Part shown: piece after piece, positions 45,905 through 58,731 of the stretch
Position numbering within the stretch: the stretch's first letter is position 1
How the letters are laid out: the number at the start of each line of letters is the position of its first letter
Source of the DNA: Paulinella micropora
Lineage: Eukaryota; Cercozoa; Imbricatea; Euglyphida
DNA: 61,920 nt
Assembly: GCA_009731375.1 (NCBI GenBank)
Contig: BJOX01000209.1
Location: 209,048-270,967, forward strand
Direction of reading: 5' to 3'
Position numbers and translations under genes: made by a program
Notes under the pieces: generated by a model
Databases searched by the model: none
What the model was told of the DNA's origin: nothing
What the model saw: only the letters and a program-made list of their open reading frames with translations

Positions 45905-47082
45905 CATACATATATATATATATGAATATATGAGAGAGAGATTTCCACCATATCCTATAAGAAATCAGACATTTCCAACATATCCAATGAGAAGCTAGAC
46001 GTTTCTACCATATCTTCCATTCAGAACATCTAGGCAATTTGCACATAAAATGTGAACGAATTCCCGGGATACCCAGAAGTCAGACATTTTTTTAACCATA
46101 TCACATGAAAGGATGGACATTTCCACCACATCCTATGAGAAGTTAAGACATTTTTACCATATCCAATTAGTAGGACATTTCTACCATATCCTTTCAGAAC
46201 ATCTCAGGAATACGCAAATAAAACGTGAACGATCCCCGGGGTATCCTATGAAAAGTTTTAGACATTTCTACCATATCATATCAGAACATCCTCTGGAAAT
46301 TTACACATAAAATTTGAACGAATTTCCTGCATGAATATGTTGGGAATTTCCGGCATAAATATGTTGGATAGGATATGGTGGAAATGCCCGTGCGCGCGTG
46401 TGTGTGAGAGAGAGAGAAACAGCAACCTGGGAGTTCGGCCAAAGAGGTCTTTCGCGTTGACGAGGTCCTGCCAGTACAGCCTAGCCCATGTACGCAAATG
46501 TGTATTTACACGTATGTATTGTATGTATGTACCCGTTCTTGTATGCATGGAGATCGGCCATAACCTGACAAGAATAGATAGATAGATGGCAACACAAGAC
46601 AAGGATAGATAGATAGATAGACTTAACTTACTGTGTTCGCCAGTAGACATGATCTTGATAGTTGAAAGAAAAATTAATAGCTATGTTTGGTCTATCAGCG
46701 CTGCATATCCAAGGACATAGACATCAAAGAAAATAATAGGTAGGTTGGTAGGTAGATAGATAGATAGCCTCACACAAGACAAGGGAGATCGATGGATAGG
46801 TATCCTAAGCCTAATCCCACACTTACGCCAACACTAAACTGTCTGTAACACCGACGCAGTAAGTGGACAGGGAGGTAGGTAGGTAGGTGGGCAGTAGAAG
46901 TAGATACACATAGAAGGCGTGCAGTACCGCCTTTATATCTATCAATCTACCTATCTATCGACAAAATAGACAGGGAGATAGATAGCTAGGGACACGGACC
47001 GGACCGTTGGCCCAGAAGGTGGTTAGGTGCAGCATGTTGTAGCCGGTGTGGTCGACGTACCGCGGGTCCGCGCCTGAGGAAA

Positions 47083-47123
<41 letters not shown>

Positions 47124-49102
47124 AAGAAACCCTATTCATTCTCTCTCTCTCTCTCCACGACACGATTGTGCAAATGTTACGCCCTCAACCACGAAAACAA
47201 GGCATGCACTAAACAGTGTCTCTCTCTCTGCATTGTGGTGACGACGGTTTTACCCCCCCTCCCAAAAATTGTGGTGGCGGTGTCTGTGTGCGGTGGCGGG
47301 GTTTAAACGGATCAATAGGGCAGCTAGAGGGAAGAAGAGCGAGCGAGAGAGAACCTGCGTCCAGCAGCGCGAAGGTGATTGACTTACCCCCGTACGACTA
47401 GGCCAACACACGCGCACACACAACATGGCAGAATACACGTCCGCAAAAAATCTTTCTTCTTTGTTCTTTGTCTGAGAACGCGTCCGCATATACATTTATT
47501 TATTGATTTACTTATTATCGCTATGATGATTATTTTTATTAGTACTGAAGCCCAAACCATGATTTATCCCGACAGGGGTGCAGATTTGCGGGGTTGGGTG
47601 TACACAATTTTCCAAGCCCCCCCCCCCCCCCCCCCCCACAAANNNNNNNNNNNNNNNNNNNNNNNNNNNNNNNNNNNNNNNNNNNNNNNNNACCCCCCCC
47701 CCCCCCCCAAAAAAACAACTCCCAACACCTATCAGGATATCAATACTAGTACTAGTTGAGAGCTCACCGAGAGAGGCGCGCCGTTGCCTAGCATGCCGAT
47801 CTCGTGAAGAATGCTCTCGCCCACAACCGCCTATACATGACGTACAAAAAGCCATATACACATACATACATGCACATGCCGATCTCGCCCGCAAAGGCCT
47901 AAGACACCAAACATCTCTCTCTCCCCTTCATATATACATACATGCTAACCCTGGAGATATCCTCGGGGTCCCTCTGTTTTGAACAACTTTTCTGTCTCTC
48001 GCTCTTCTCTGAACACAAAATCTCCTTGGCTTGTCATACTTACACACAGACACAGTGTGCGTATGTGTGTCTGAGAGAGAAAAGACGAGACATAAACATA
48101 CATATCGTAACACACACTTTAATAGCAAGCTCGTGCTGCACTCCCCCCCCCCCCTTTCTTTTTCTCTCTCTCTCGAACCGCATTCGGATCTGCCCCAGCT
48201 TCCAGGAATCTGGGTAGCGCTGACACACACACACACACACAAGGAAACAGCAATGCTTGTCCGTATTCCACAATACCAAAATCCCAGGATTCACGTATGT
48301 ATGTAGACAGGATTGGATTGGAAGAGGTAAAGTGTGTGTGAGAGAGAGAGAGCAAACCTTTCTGTACGCAGTTGACGAGCCAGGTGTGGGTGTAGCCGAT
48401 GGGGATGTGATGCAGNNNNNNNNNNGAAGGGAATCGTGACTGTATTTAGTAAACAAGGCTATGTTTATGATATGTATATGTGTGTGTGTGTGTGTTTGTA
48501 TGCACCTATGTATGTTCTTACATCTAGACTTGGTATAGATTAATATCTTTTGTACACTTGTCAGGCATATTATATATGTATATATATTATATACATATGC
48601 AGTGGCCAAAAGAAACCGCAAAAGCATAGCAAAGCTACCCATTTTTCAAATAGGTGGATAAATAGATAGATAGATGGCCACTCAATCCGCTGACGCTCTG
48701 GTTTTGCTAGATAGATAGATAGTATTGGTTAAATTAAAAAAACTCATCAAAGAATGCCGCAAATCAAATGATGAATTTAAAAAAACTCATCAAAGAATGT
48801 CGCAAATCAAATGATATATATGCATGTATATCGGGTTGAATGGGTGTTGGAGACCGGTATTTTTGATGTGTCCCTCATAGTCCTCGGGGATTTCACAGAA
48901 GCTGCAAAGCTCTTGGGCCCTCATATTGGCCGAGACGGGAAACTAGGAGAGAGAGAGACGGGTGTGTGTGTGTGTGTGTGTGCAACAGCAGTAACAACAG
49001 ATACACACATAGAAATAGATTATAGCCACGGGTGTTGCGTGGACAAGCAAAGGTGGTGCTTGCACAGAGTCGTGTGAGCGGATGAAAACGTCAATCTCAA
49101 CA

Positions 49103-49144
<42 letters not shown>

Positions 49145-50114
49145 CATATATATATATAATATACATATACATATATATGCTTTTTGGCGAACCCGCATAA
49201 AGTCAGAAGACCAGGAAAGCGACCAGGAAATAAAGCCTGACAAATATACAGAGGTACATAGAAATATCAACACGATTGTTAATATTATGTATAATATAAT
49301 ACAAATATAACATGACATGACATAACTTAGTATAATATGATACAATACAATATGATATAATGTAATGTAAGACAAGATAAAATAATAAATATGTCAAAAT
49401 TTAAAATAATGAAATGTAATATGCAAGACATACCATCGACCAATTCACCCAAGCCATACTTCATGAACTGGTTTTGGATGATGGCTCGTCCCTACAGCAC
49501 AACAAAACAGCGCAACAAAACAAATAATAATAATAATACTTCATCAACTGGTTTTGGATGACGACTCGTCCCTGCGACACAACAAAACAAAACAAATAAT
49601 AACAATCATAATAATAGCAATGAAACAGCTGAATCTGTCAGAACGAACGAAAGATTTATTGTTGAAATCATTAAGTTAAGCTCACATCACCTCTCTCTCT
49701 ATATGTATATATATACACGACAGATTTTATTGGTGAAATCATTATTATAAACCCTGCATATTAAGTTAAGCCCACATCACCTCTCTCTCCTCGGATGACC
49801 TCATTGTAGGACACGTCGTCGCCAAGTTGCTCTGTTAGAAGGCATATACACACACGTATGAATACTGTTGAGAGAGAGAGAGAGGGAAGAGATGCGTACT
49901 GAAGAGGCCCATGAAGGTGGACTCGTAGAAGTGGCCCGACATCCAGAGCAGGTTAGAGCGAGTCTTGACCCACGACTATCAGATTGTTGAATTTTTTATT
50001 ACATATTTATTGGGGACTAACCCTAACTTCAATTGATGGGAGGGAGAGGGGACAAACAGGAGAGAAAGAGAGAGAGGGAGGGAGGGAGGGGGAGTGTGTG
50101 TGTGTGTTTGTGTC

Positions 50115-50150
<36 letters not shown>

Positions 50151-50296
50151 CGAGGGTCCGCCGAGGGTGATGATGGCATGCAGTACGCAGTCGTGTTCTT
50201 TCACAGGCCCCACCTAGGCACGTATGTGTGTATGTTAAGGGGAGAAGTAGAACTAAGGGCCAGCGTGCGAGCAGAAAAGAAAAAATCACGCGGAAA

Positions 50297-50331
<35 letters not shown>

Positions 50332-50446
50332 GNNNNNNNNNNTGTGTATGTGCGTGTGGTACTTTGTCCAAGATGTCTTCCCTCTCCGCCAAGAGATCCA
50401 GAACTAAACAATTTGTTACATTATAAACATATTAATAGCAGTGCAC

Positions 50447-50508
<62 letters not shown>

Positions 50509-51148
50509 TGCCTGTGCCTGTGTGTGGTGTGTGGCGATGGGGGGAAGGACCGGTTTCAACATGAACATCGGTAGACTGGAGCTTCTTTTCTACTGCGACT
50601 GCACATTAAATTGGCACTCATGAGCACACGCCTGCTTTTGCTACTGGTGTGAGGCTGACCTGCCGCAGCATCATCGACAAGTTTGCCCACTTCCCAGTTA
50701 GGGCAGAACACTGCAGCAAGTGACAACAGGCTATTCACGAGCATGTTGGGATGCCCTTGATACGTACACTTTGACAAAAAATAATCAATGCGTAACCCGA
50801 ATTTGAAAAAATGGTGGACAAATTAGTACTCAAATTGTCACAACTTGATCTTTCAGATGGAATGCACTAGTTCTTTCCCATTTGAGATCTTTCAGAAGTA
50901 GATGGAATGCACTAGTTCTTTCCCATTTGAGATAGATATACAATAGATAACACCATCCTGTTGCAAGATCTGTTGCATATGACTGCCCAACCTTCCATCC
51001 AGGGTCCTCCAAGCAAGGTTTCAAGCTTGGAGTCGATTGTTGCGGCTTGCTTGGCATAGTCGGCAAGGTCACTCTCCGTGAACAGCTCATGATGAGCACC
51101 GTCAGCAGACGCTTGCCCCACAAGGAAAGCAGATGCAAGATGCAGCAT
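40956..51148 (-). CDS. Ankyrin-repeat plus JmjC/cupin-domain protein, about 31 exons
   Basis: Exons in coding order (high to low): 51148-50992, 50710-50660, 50403-50363, 50213-50151, 49975-49900, 49831-49800, 49491-49434, 49236-49193, 48942-48855, 48415-48358 (5' end lost in a gap), 48219-48179, 47830-47768, 47397-47355, 47073-47000, 46564-46533, 46480-46427, 45759-45692, 45557-45490, 45192-45112, 44443-44351, 44197-44167, 44110-44058, 43750-43676, 43598-43541, 43104-43049, 42423-42343, 41970-41887, 41668-41597, 41475-41394, 41318-41255, 41100-40956 (TGA). All junctions are GT-AG and in phase except at the gap; about 695 codons. The N-terminal half has ankyrin-like units; the C-terminal third is a JmjC/cupin-8 fold. 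The first two exons and the 49800 donor are least certain. Exons average about 67 bp, in introns of simple repeats. Probable role, by family only: Fe(II)/2-oxoglutarate oxygenase-like protein with a protein-binding repeat domain. Confidence 0.78.
42060..42180 (+). repeat. Tandem duplication of about 60 bp
   Basis: TTGCTACTGCTGTTGTTTCT ... GTACAATAAACC is present twice head-to-tail, in an intron of the ankyrin-JmjC gene. Confidence 0.85.
44471..44690 (+). repeat. Tandem duplication of 104 bp
   Basis: CTAGGAGCATTGCATATCTT ... GCGCAGTTTGCT is present twice, plus the start of a third copy, in an intron of the ankyrin-JmjC gene. Confidence 0.85.
45692..48415 (-). other. Ankyrin-like repeat region of the ankyrin-JmjC gene
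   Basis: The exons in this interval splice to repeats such as [82 protein letters not shown] and [16 protein letters not shown]. The GADP turns, the LH or IL helix starts and the x-G-x-T-P or T-G-Y-N turns are the ankyrin hallmarks. Units are irregular (several lack a full TPLH), so two to four repeats is a safe count. The exon pair 47397-47355 / 47073-47000 splits the GADP turn between G and A. Upstream exons ([12 protein letters not shown] at 50213-50151 and others) may be further degenerate units. Confidence 0.75.
45941..46390 (+). repeat. Degenerate minisatellite, ATTTCYACCATATC type
   Basis: A unit of roughly 35 bp (GACATTTCTACCATATCC) is repeated about ten times. A longer block, CAGAACATC...CACATAAAATGTGAACGA, recurs three times inside it. 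It is an intron of the ankyrin-JmjC gene. Confidence 0.75.
50845..50945 (+). repeat. Tandem duplication, GATGGAATGCACTAGTTCTT
   Basis: GATGGAATGCACTAGTTCTT then TCCCATTTGAGAT is present twice, just downstream (on the minus strand) of the proposed first exon of the ankyrin-JmjC gene. Confidence 0.8.
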
Positions 51149-51580
51149 TTTCCAGTTGGTTTCGAAACCTTTAACTTGAACTCACTGCTGTTCCAACTCA
51201 AGTTGAGAGAGCAAGAAGATTCTGCCCTGTGTTTGCTTGTTGGATTGCCGCCCCCTCCTCAGGTGGTCCAACGACTACTTGAAAAAAGAGAAAAAGAGTT
51301 GTTAAAAAATCAAGACCGCGCCCAGAATAATGCCGTTTTGATACATTCGGATGGAATGAACGAGCTTTCTAGTGCCTTTCTGACAGTGGCCCACCCGGAA
51401 CCGAACAACTGTCACATGGTTTTTCTCACGTGGAACATTGTGCCACAAAAAAAGGATCTCTGGAGGCCTGCTGTTCTCAATGCCTTTTTCCTCGAGAATT
51501 CTGATTGGTTTGATTGGTTGAAGTGGCCCAAGGTCCTACTACTATCTCAATCCATTTTCCTTTTTCCTGAAAGAAGTTAA
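51140..51580 (+). CDS. Hypothetical protein, unrecognised
   Basis: Open frame ending in TAA at 51580. ATGs at 51089 and 51140 are possible starts; the part before about 51148 overlaps the proposed first exon of the ankyrin-JmjC gene on the other strand. The 146-residue product (from 51140) is not low-complexity. It has a charged helix (QRLLEKREKELLKNQDRAQN) and a Trp-rich C-terminus (NSDWFDWLKWPK). No family, signal peptide or membrane span is evident. It could be a divergent gene, an exon, or a transposon remnant. Confidence 0.35.
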   Translation: MQHFPVGFETFNLNSLLFQLKLREQEDSALCLLVGLPPPPQVVQRLLEKREKELLKNQDRAQNNAVLIHSDGMNELSSAFLTVAHPEPNNCHMVFLTWNIVPQKKDLWRPAVLNAFFLENSDWFDWLKWPKVLLLSQSIFLFPERS

Positions 51581-51859
51581 CCGCTAATTGCTTTTTCTCA
51601 CTGGCAACATGCAGACCATCATCAACATGAAATGTATTATTGTGGTATGCAGTGAGCTGTTATCTTTAACTATCGCATACGATGCCTTTTCTATCTCTTT
51701 TTTCCCAGCCAGAAAAGACGGAGAAATAAATAATATTTTTATGCAACAGAACAAAGAAGAGATTTTAGCAAGGAAGATGGACAATAACAAGATCTGCAGT
51801 TTTTTTTTTAACTCTACATTCATATACTCTTTTCATATCTACGCGACATAGCATGCAAA

Positions 51860-52212
51860 CATTTTACATACATACATATGTACATACATACATACATACA
51901 TACATACACAAATACATACACAAATACATACATACATGCATGCATGCATGCATGCATTGCATACATACATACATACATAAATACATACATACATACATAC
52001 ATACACACACATAAATACATAAATACATACATACATATGTACATACATACACACATACAACATACATGCATACATGCATACATACATACATATGTACATA
52101 CATATGTTACATACATACATAGATACATACATACATACATACATACATGCATGCATGCATACATACATACATACATACACGCACACACACACGCACACAC
52201 ACACACACATAC

Positions 52213-52295
<83 letters not shown>

Positions 52296-52533
52296 TACAT
52301 ATGTTACATATATACATACATACATACATACACACACACACAAACACACACACACGTACATACATACATACATACATACATACACACATACATACCATAC
52401 ATACATACATACATACATACATACATACAACAGACATGCACACACACACACACACAGACAAACACACACACACACATACATACATACATACATACATACA
52501 TACATACATACATAGATACATACATACACACAC

Positions 52534-52564
<31 letters not shown>

Positions 52565-53480
52565 CATACATACATACATACATACATACATACATGCATG
52601 CATACATTCATATGTATACATATACAAAATTCATACACACATACATACATACATACATACATACGTACATACATACGTACATACATACATACATACATAC
52701 ATACATGCATACATACATACGTACATACACACTATGTATGTATGTATGTATGTATGTATGTATGTATGTATGCATGCATGCATGCATGTGTGTATGTATG
52801 TATGTATGGTATGTATCATACATGCATGCATACATACATATGTATACTATACAAAATACATACACACACATACATACATACATACATACATACATACATA
52901 CGTACGTACGTACGTACGTACATACATACATACATACATGCATACACAATATGTATGTCATACATACATACATACATACATACATACATACGTACATAGA
53001 TACATAGATACATGCATACGCATACATGTATGCATGTATTGTATGTATGTATGTATGTATGTATGTATGTACGTAGGTATGTATGTTTGACATGCATACA
53101 TGCATGCATACATACATACATACATACATACATTCATACATACATATATATATACATACATACATACATATGTACATACGTATATAATATATATACATAC
53201 GTATACAATATATACATATATGCACATACAAACATATACATACATTCCTTTGTACATACATACATATGTACATACATACAATTACATGTACATACATACA
53301 TACATACATACATACATACATACATACATACATACATACATACATACATGCATGCATGCATACATACATGCATGCATGCATACATACATACATACATACA
53401 TACATACATACATACATACATACCTACGTACATACATACATACATATATACATATATACATACATACATACATACAGACA
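51860..53480 (+). repeat. (ACAT)n/(CA)n array, about 1.6 kb
   Basis: ACAT with GCAT, ACGT and CA variants; the complementary unit (GTAT)n appears at 52733-52800 and 53030-53085, giving local inverted repeats. Confidence 0.95.
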
Positions 53481-53636
53481 ATATTGTTATGGTTGTTGTT
53501 ATTGTTGTTATTGTTGTTATTGTTGTTGTTGTTGTTGTTGTTGTTGTTATTATTATTATTATTATTATTATTGCTATAGTTATTGTTGTTATTGTTGCTA
53601 TTGTTGTTATTTATGTTGTTGCTGTTGTTGTTGTTG

Positions 53637-53682
<46 letters not shown>

Positions 53683-53775
53683 CATTATTTTTATTATTAT
53701 TATCATCATTATCATTATTATTGTTATTATTGTTGTTGTTCTCGTCGTCGTCGTCGTCGTTCTTCTTATTATCAT
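53481..53775 (+). repeat. (GTT)n/(ATT)n/(GTC)n tract
   Basis: Trinucleotide repeats leading into the 45-bp minisatellite. Confidence 0.95.
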
Positions 53776-54862
53776 TACTTGCGCTGTCATTTCCACCGTG
53801 GGTATTGTAATTGTTGTTGGATTATTATTATTATTGTTGTTGTTGTTGTTGTTGTCGTCGTCGTCGTCGTCGTTCTTCTTATTATTATTATTACTTTCGC
53901 TGTCATTTCCACCGTGGGTATTGTAATTGTTGTTATTACTTTCGCTGTCATTTCCGTGGGTATTGTAATTGTTGTTATTACTTTCGCTGTCATTTCCACC
54001 GTGGGTATTGTAATTGTTGCTATTACTTTCGCTGTCATTTCCACCGTGGGTATTGTACCTGTTGTTATTACTCTGTTATTTCCACCGTGGGTACTGTAAT
54101 TGTTGTTATTACTTTCTCTGTCATTTCCACCTTGGGTATTGTAATTGTTGTTATTACTTTCGCTGTTATTTCCACCGTGGGTATTGTAATTGTTGTTATT
54201 ACTTTCGCTGTCATTTCCACCGTGGGTATTGTAATTATTGTTATTACTTTCTCTGTCATTTCCACCTTGGGTATTGTAATTGTTGTTATTACTTTCGCTG
54301 TGATTTCCACCGTGCGTATTGTAATTGTTGTTATTACTTTCGCTGTCATTTCCACCGTGGGTATTGTAATTGTTGTTATTACTTTCGCTGTCATTTCCAC
54401 CGTGGGTATTGTAATTGTTGTTATTACTTTCTCTGTGATTTCCACCTTGGGTATTGTAATTGTTGTTATTACTTTCGCTGTGATTTCCACTGTGGGTATT
54501 GTAATTGTTGTTATTACTTTCGCTGTCATTTCCACCGTGGGTATTGTAATTGTTGTTATTACTTTCGCTGTCGTTTCCACCGTGGGTATTGTAATTGTTG
54601 TTATTACTTTCTCTGTGATTTCCACCTTGGGTATTGTAATTGTTGTTATTACTTTCGCTGTGATTTCCACTGTGGGTATTGTAATTGTTGTTATTACTTT
54701 CGCTGTCATTTCCACCGTGGGTATTGTAATTGTTATTACTTTCGCTGTGATTTCCACCGTGGGTATTGTAATTGTTGTTATTACTTTCTCTGTCATTTTC
54801 ACCGTGGGTATTGTAATTGTTGTTATTACTTTCGCTGTGATTTCCACCGTGGGTATTGTGAA
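53776..54862 (+). repeat. 45-bp minisatellite
   Basis: About 23 copies of a unit reading TTTCGCTGTCATTTCCACCG then TGGGTATTGTAATTGTTGTTATTAC. A few units are shorter. Because 45 is divisible by 3, frames stay open on both strands. It abuts the ATTAG acceptor echo of exon 55130. Reading a protein from it is not supported. Confidence 0.9.
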
Positions 54863-54875
54863 TGTTGTTGTTGGA

Positions 54876-55251
54876 TTAGTCCAATGTTCAAAAGGTCCTC
54901 TCGGAAGCAAATGCTATGTATGTATGTATGTATGTATGTATGTATGTATGTATGTATGTATGTATGCATGTATGTATGTAATAGATGTAATGTATGCAAC
55001 AAAGCGTTAGTCATCCTCTTCAAACATGACCAGGTGTGTATATATTGTGTGTATGTATGTATGTAGTGGTCATCCTATTGTAATTTTTAAGTATGTATGT
55101 ATGTATGTATGTATGTATGTATGGATTAGTCCAATGCTAAAGGCCCTATCGAAAGCAAACGCTGTCCTTCCCAAGCTACTGAGAGAGCATCCGTCAACTT
55201 GGCAATCGCTCGACGTAACTCAGCTACCATATCTATCTATCTATCTATCTA

Positions 55252-55308
<57 letters not shown>

Positions 55309-55345
55309 CCTACCTACCTACCTACCTACCTACCTACCTACCTAC

Positions 55346-55389
<44 letters not shown>

Positions 55390-55462
55390 TCTTCCCAAGC
55401 TACTGCGAGAGCCCCCGTCAACTTGGCTATCGCTCGACGTAACTATCTATCTATCTATCTAC

Positions 55463-55513
<51 letters not shown>

Positions 55514-55522
55514 ATCTATCTA

Positions 55523-55576
<54 letters not shown>

Positions 55577-55624
55577 TGTTCCCACGCTCATGCGAGCCCC
55601 CGTCAACTTGGCAATCGCTGGACG

Positions 55625-55682
<58 letters not shown>

Positions 55683-55732
55683 CCTACCTATCCATTCATC
55701 TATCTATCTATCTACTACCTACCTATCTATTC

Positions 55733-55776
<44 letters not shown>

Positions 55777-55850
55777 GTCTATCTATTCTCCTCAAGCTAC
55801 TGCGAGAGCCCCCGTCAACTTGGTAATCGCTCGACGTAACTCAGCTATCA

Positions 55851-55860
<10 letters not shown>
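54876..55860 (+). repeat. Echoes flanking exon 55130-55214
   Basis: Upstream: GGATTAG followed by CCAATGTTCAAAAGGTCC, with exon-like start at 54880. Downstream: three copies of the exon 3' half (CCGTCAACTTGGCAATCGCT then CGAC|GT), with donor points after 55438, 55623 and 55835. All lie in (ATCT)n/(ACCT)n. Confidence 0.87.
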
Positions 55861-55905
<45 letters not shown>

Positions 55906-56346
55906 ATATCCCTATCTACCTATCTATCTATCTTGTGCTGGGCCCGTGGTGGGGTGCCTTATGTGTGCCTAGCCATACGCCTATAAGTCACATGCCGAAA
56001 TAGCGACGGGAAGCACAATCCTGTTCCCTCAGGGTGCCCTTTCTCCCTTGCTGAGCCGGAATAAAACCCACAGTGCTCTGTCGGTTTATACTAGACTGTC
56101 GAACAGTCTCGAAACTCCATCTGCTTACTAGGTCCTCTGTAATGGAGGTGGGAGCTCGTCCTGCAAGGGGCGCTTATGGAACGAGCCCTGGCCCCGCCTG
56201 GTACTAGGGAGATTTGGTATCGCCTGTATCAGTCCCTTCCGTGCAAACATCACGGCTTAGCTGGGCATCGGGTTAATACTTTACCCACAGACTTCCTTGG
56301 TTGACGAAATCAGAAGCTCCTTTTTTCTGACATTAGTCGACATCTC

Positions 56347-56398
<52 letters not shown>

Positions 56399-56460
56399 GT
56401 CTATCTATCTATCTTCCTATCTACCTATCTATCTACCTATCTATCTACCTACCTACCTAC

Positions 56461-56501
<41 letters not shown>

Positions 56502-56551
56502 CACCTATCTCCCTATCATCATATCTCTCAACTCATCTTTTACTTGTTCTG

Positions 56552-56590
<39 letters not shown>

Positions 56591-56666
56591 GTCTGTCTGT
56601 CTATCTATCACTCTGTCTGTCTGTCTGTCTATTTCTTCAACTGTCGATCTGTCTATATGTTATCTC

Positions 56667-56724
<58 letters not shown>

Positions 56725-56850
56725 CATCCATCCATCCATCCATCTATCTATCTATCTATCTATCTATTTATCTATCTATTTCTTATCCGATACCTGACAA
56801 TCGCATCATGAACTGAGATTATATTTTTCATATCGATCTATCTGTATGTC

Positions 56851-56892
<42 letters not shown>

Positions 56893-56956
56893 TTACTACT
56901 ATTACTACTACTACTACTATTACTACTACTACTACTACTACTACTACTATTACTAT

Positions 56957-57016
<60 letters not shown>

Positions 57017-57620
57017 CTTTACGAGAGTGGAGCTGTTGTACATACATACATATATACATATATACATGCATACATACATACATACATACATACATACACA
57101 CATACATACACACATACATACATACATACATGCAACATACAACATGAATACATACATACATACATACATACATACGTACGTACGTACATACATATTAGGT
57201 GTTATATCATCCACCAAGAGTGGAGCGAGTGTGGCGAATACACACATACATACATACATACATACATATTAGGTGATATATCATCCGCCAAGAGTGGAGC
57301 GAGTGTGGCGAATACAACATACATACATACACTACATACATACATACACTACATACATACATACATACATACATACATACATACATACACACTACATACA
57401 TACATACATACGTACATACACTACATACATACATACATACATACATAAATACATACATACATACATACATACACACTACATACATACATACATACATATT
57501 AGGTGTTATATCATCCGCCAAGAGTGGAGCGAGTGTGGCGAATACACATACATACATACATACATGCATATTAGGTGTTATATCATCCGCCAAGAGTGGA
57601 GCGGGTATGGAGACAGTGGG

Positions 57621-57674
<54 letters not shown>

Positions 57675-57704
57675 GATCTATCTATCTATCTATCTATCTA
57701 TCTG

Positions 57705-57737
<33 letters not shown>

Positions 57738-57761
57738 TTATCTACCTATCTACCTATCTAC

Positions 57762-57805
<44 letters not shown>

Positions 57806-57916
57806 GTATCTATTTATCTATCTATCTATCTACCTACCTACCTATATATCTATCTATCTATCTATCTATCAATCTATCTATGTATCTATCTATGTATCTA
57901 TGTATCTCTCTATCTC

Positions 57917-57977
<61 letters not shown>

Positions 57978-58004
57978 TTATCTATCTATCTATGTACCTA
58001 TCTG

Positions 58005-58044
<40 letters not shown>

Positions 58045-58132
58045 GCTATCTAGCTAGCTGCCAATAGCTCTACCTACCTATCTATCCGTCTACCTATGCC
58101 TGTTGGGGGACTATCGCTTATGTCTACATATT

Positions 58133-58197
<65 letters not shown>

Positions 58198-58317
58198 CTA
58201 CCTGCCTATATCTCTACCTACCTATCTATCCGTCTACCTATGCCTGTTGGGGGACTATCGCTTATGTCTACATATTTCTATCTATCCATCTATCTATCTA
58301 TCTATCTACCTATCTAC

Positions 58318-58348
<31 letters not shown>

Positions 58349-58632
58349 CCTACCTACCTACCTACCTACCTACCTACCTACCTACCTACCTACTTGCCTA
58401 TATCTCTACCTATCTATCTGTCTATCTACGCCTGTAAGGGGACTATCGCCTATGTCTGCATATTTATATCTATCTATCTATCTATCTATATATCTATCTA
58501 TCTATCTATCTATTTACCTACCTACCTACCTACCTACCTACCTACCTACTTGCCTATATCTCTACCTGCCTATCTATCTGTCTATCTACGCCTGTAGGGA
58601 CTATCGCCTATGTCTGCATATTTCTATCTATC

Positions 58633-58687
<55 letters not shown>

Positions 58688-58696
58688 ATATCTATA

Positions 58697-58731
<35 letters not shown>

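Larger units (their letters stand above)
41520..50000 (-). repeat. Exon echoes in introns of the ankyrin-JmjC gene
   Basis: Partial exon copies, always on the coding strand. Upstream 5'-end copies: of 43104-43049, starting near 43155, 43225, 43295 and 43370 (TTTCAGGATTATATC); of 42423-42343, at 42782 and about 42604; of 49491-49434, at about 49572; of 45759-45692, at about 45842; of 47830-47768, near 47900. Downstream 3'-end copies: of 44443-44351, at about 44316-44266 ([11 protein letters not shown]); of 43598-43541, near 43520-43507; of 45759-45692, at about 45669-45620; of 41668-41597, at about 41563-41537. Confidence 0.8.

Noticed and set aside
51820-53600. Long frames rich in Tyr-Ile-His-Thr or Met-Tyr-Val-Cys
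   Set aside because: Shadow frames of (ACAT)n on both strands; no start context and no non-repeat sequence.
54068-54910. Thr/Ile-rich repetitive minus-strand protein of 280 residues
   Set aside because: Follows from the 45-bp unit length; the plus strand is equally open and the array abuts a splice acceptor echo.
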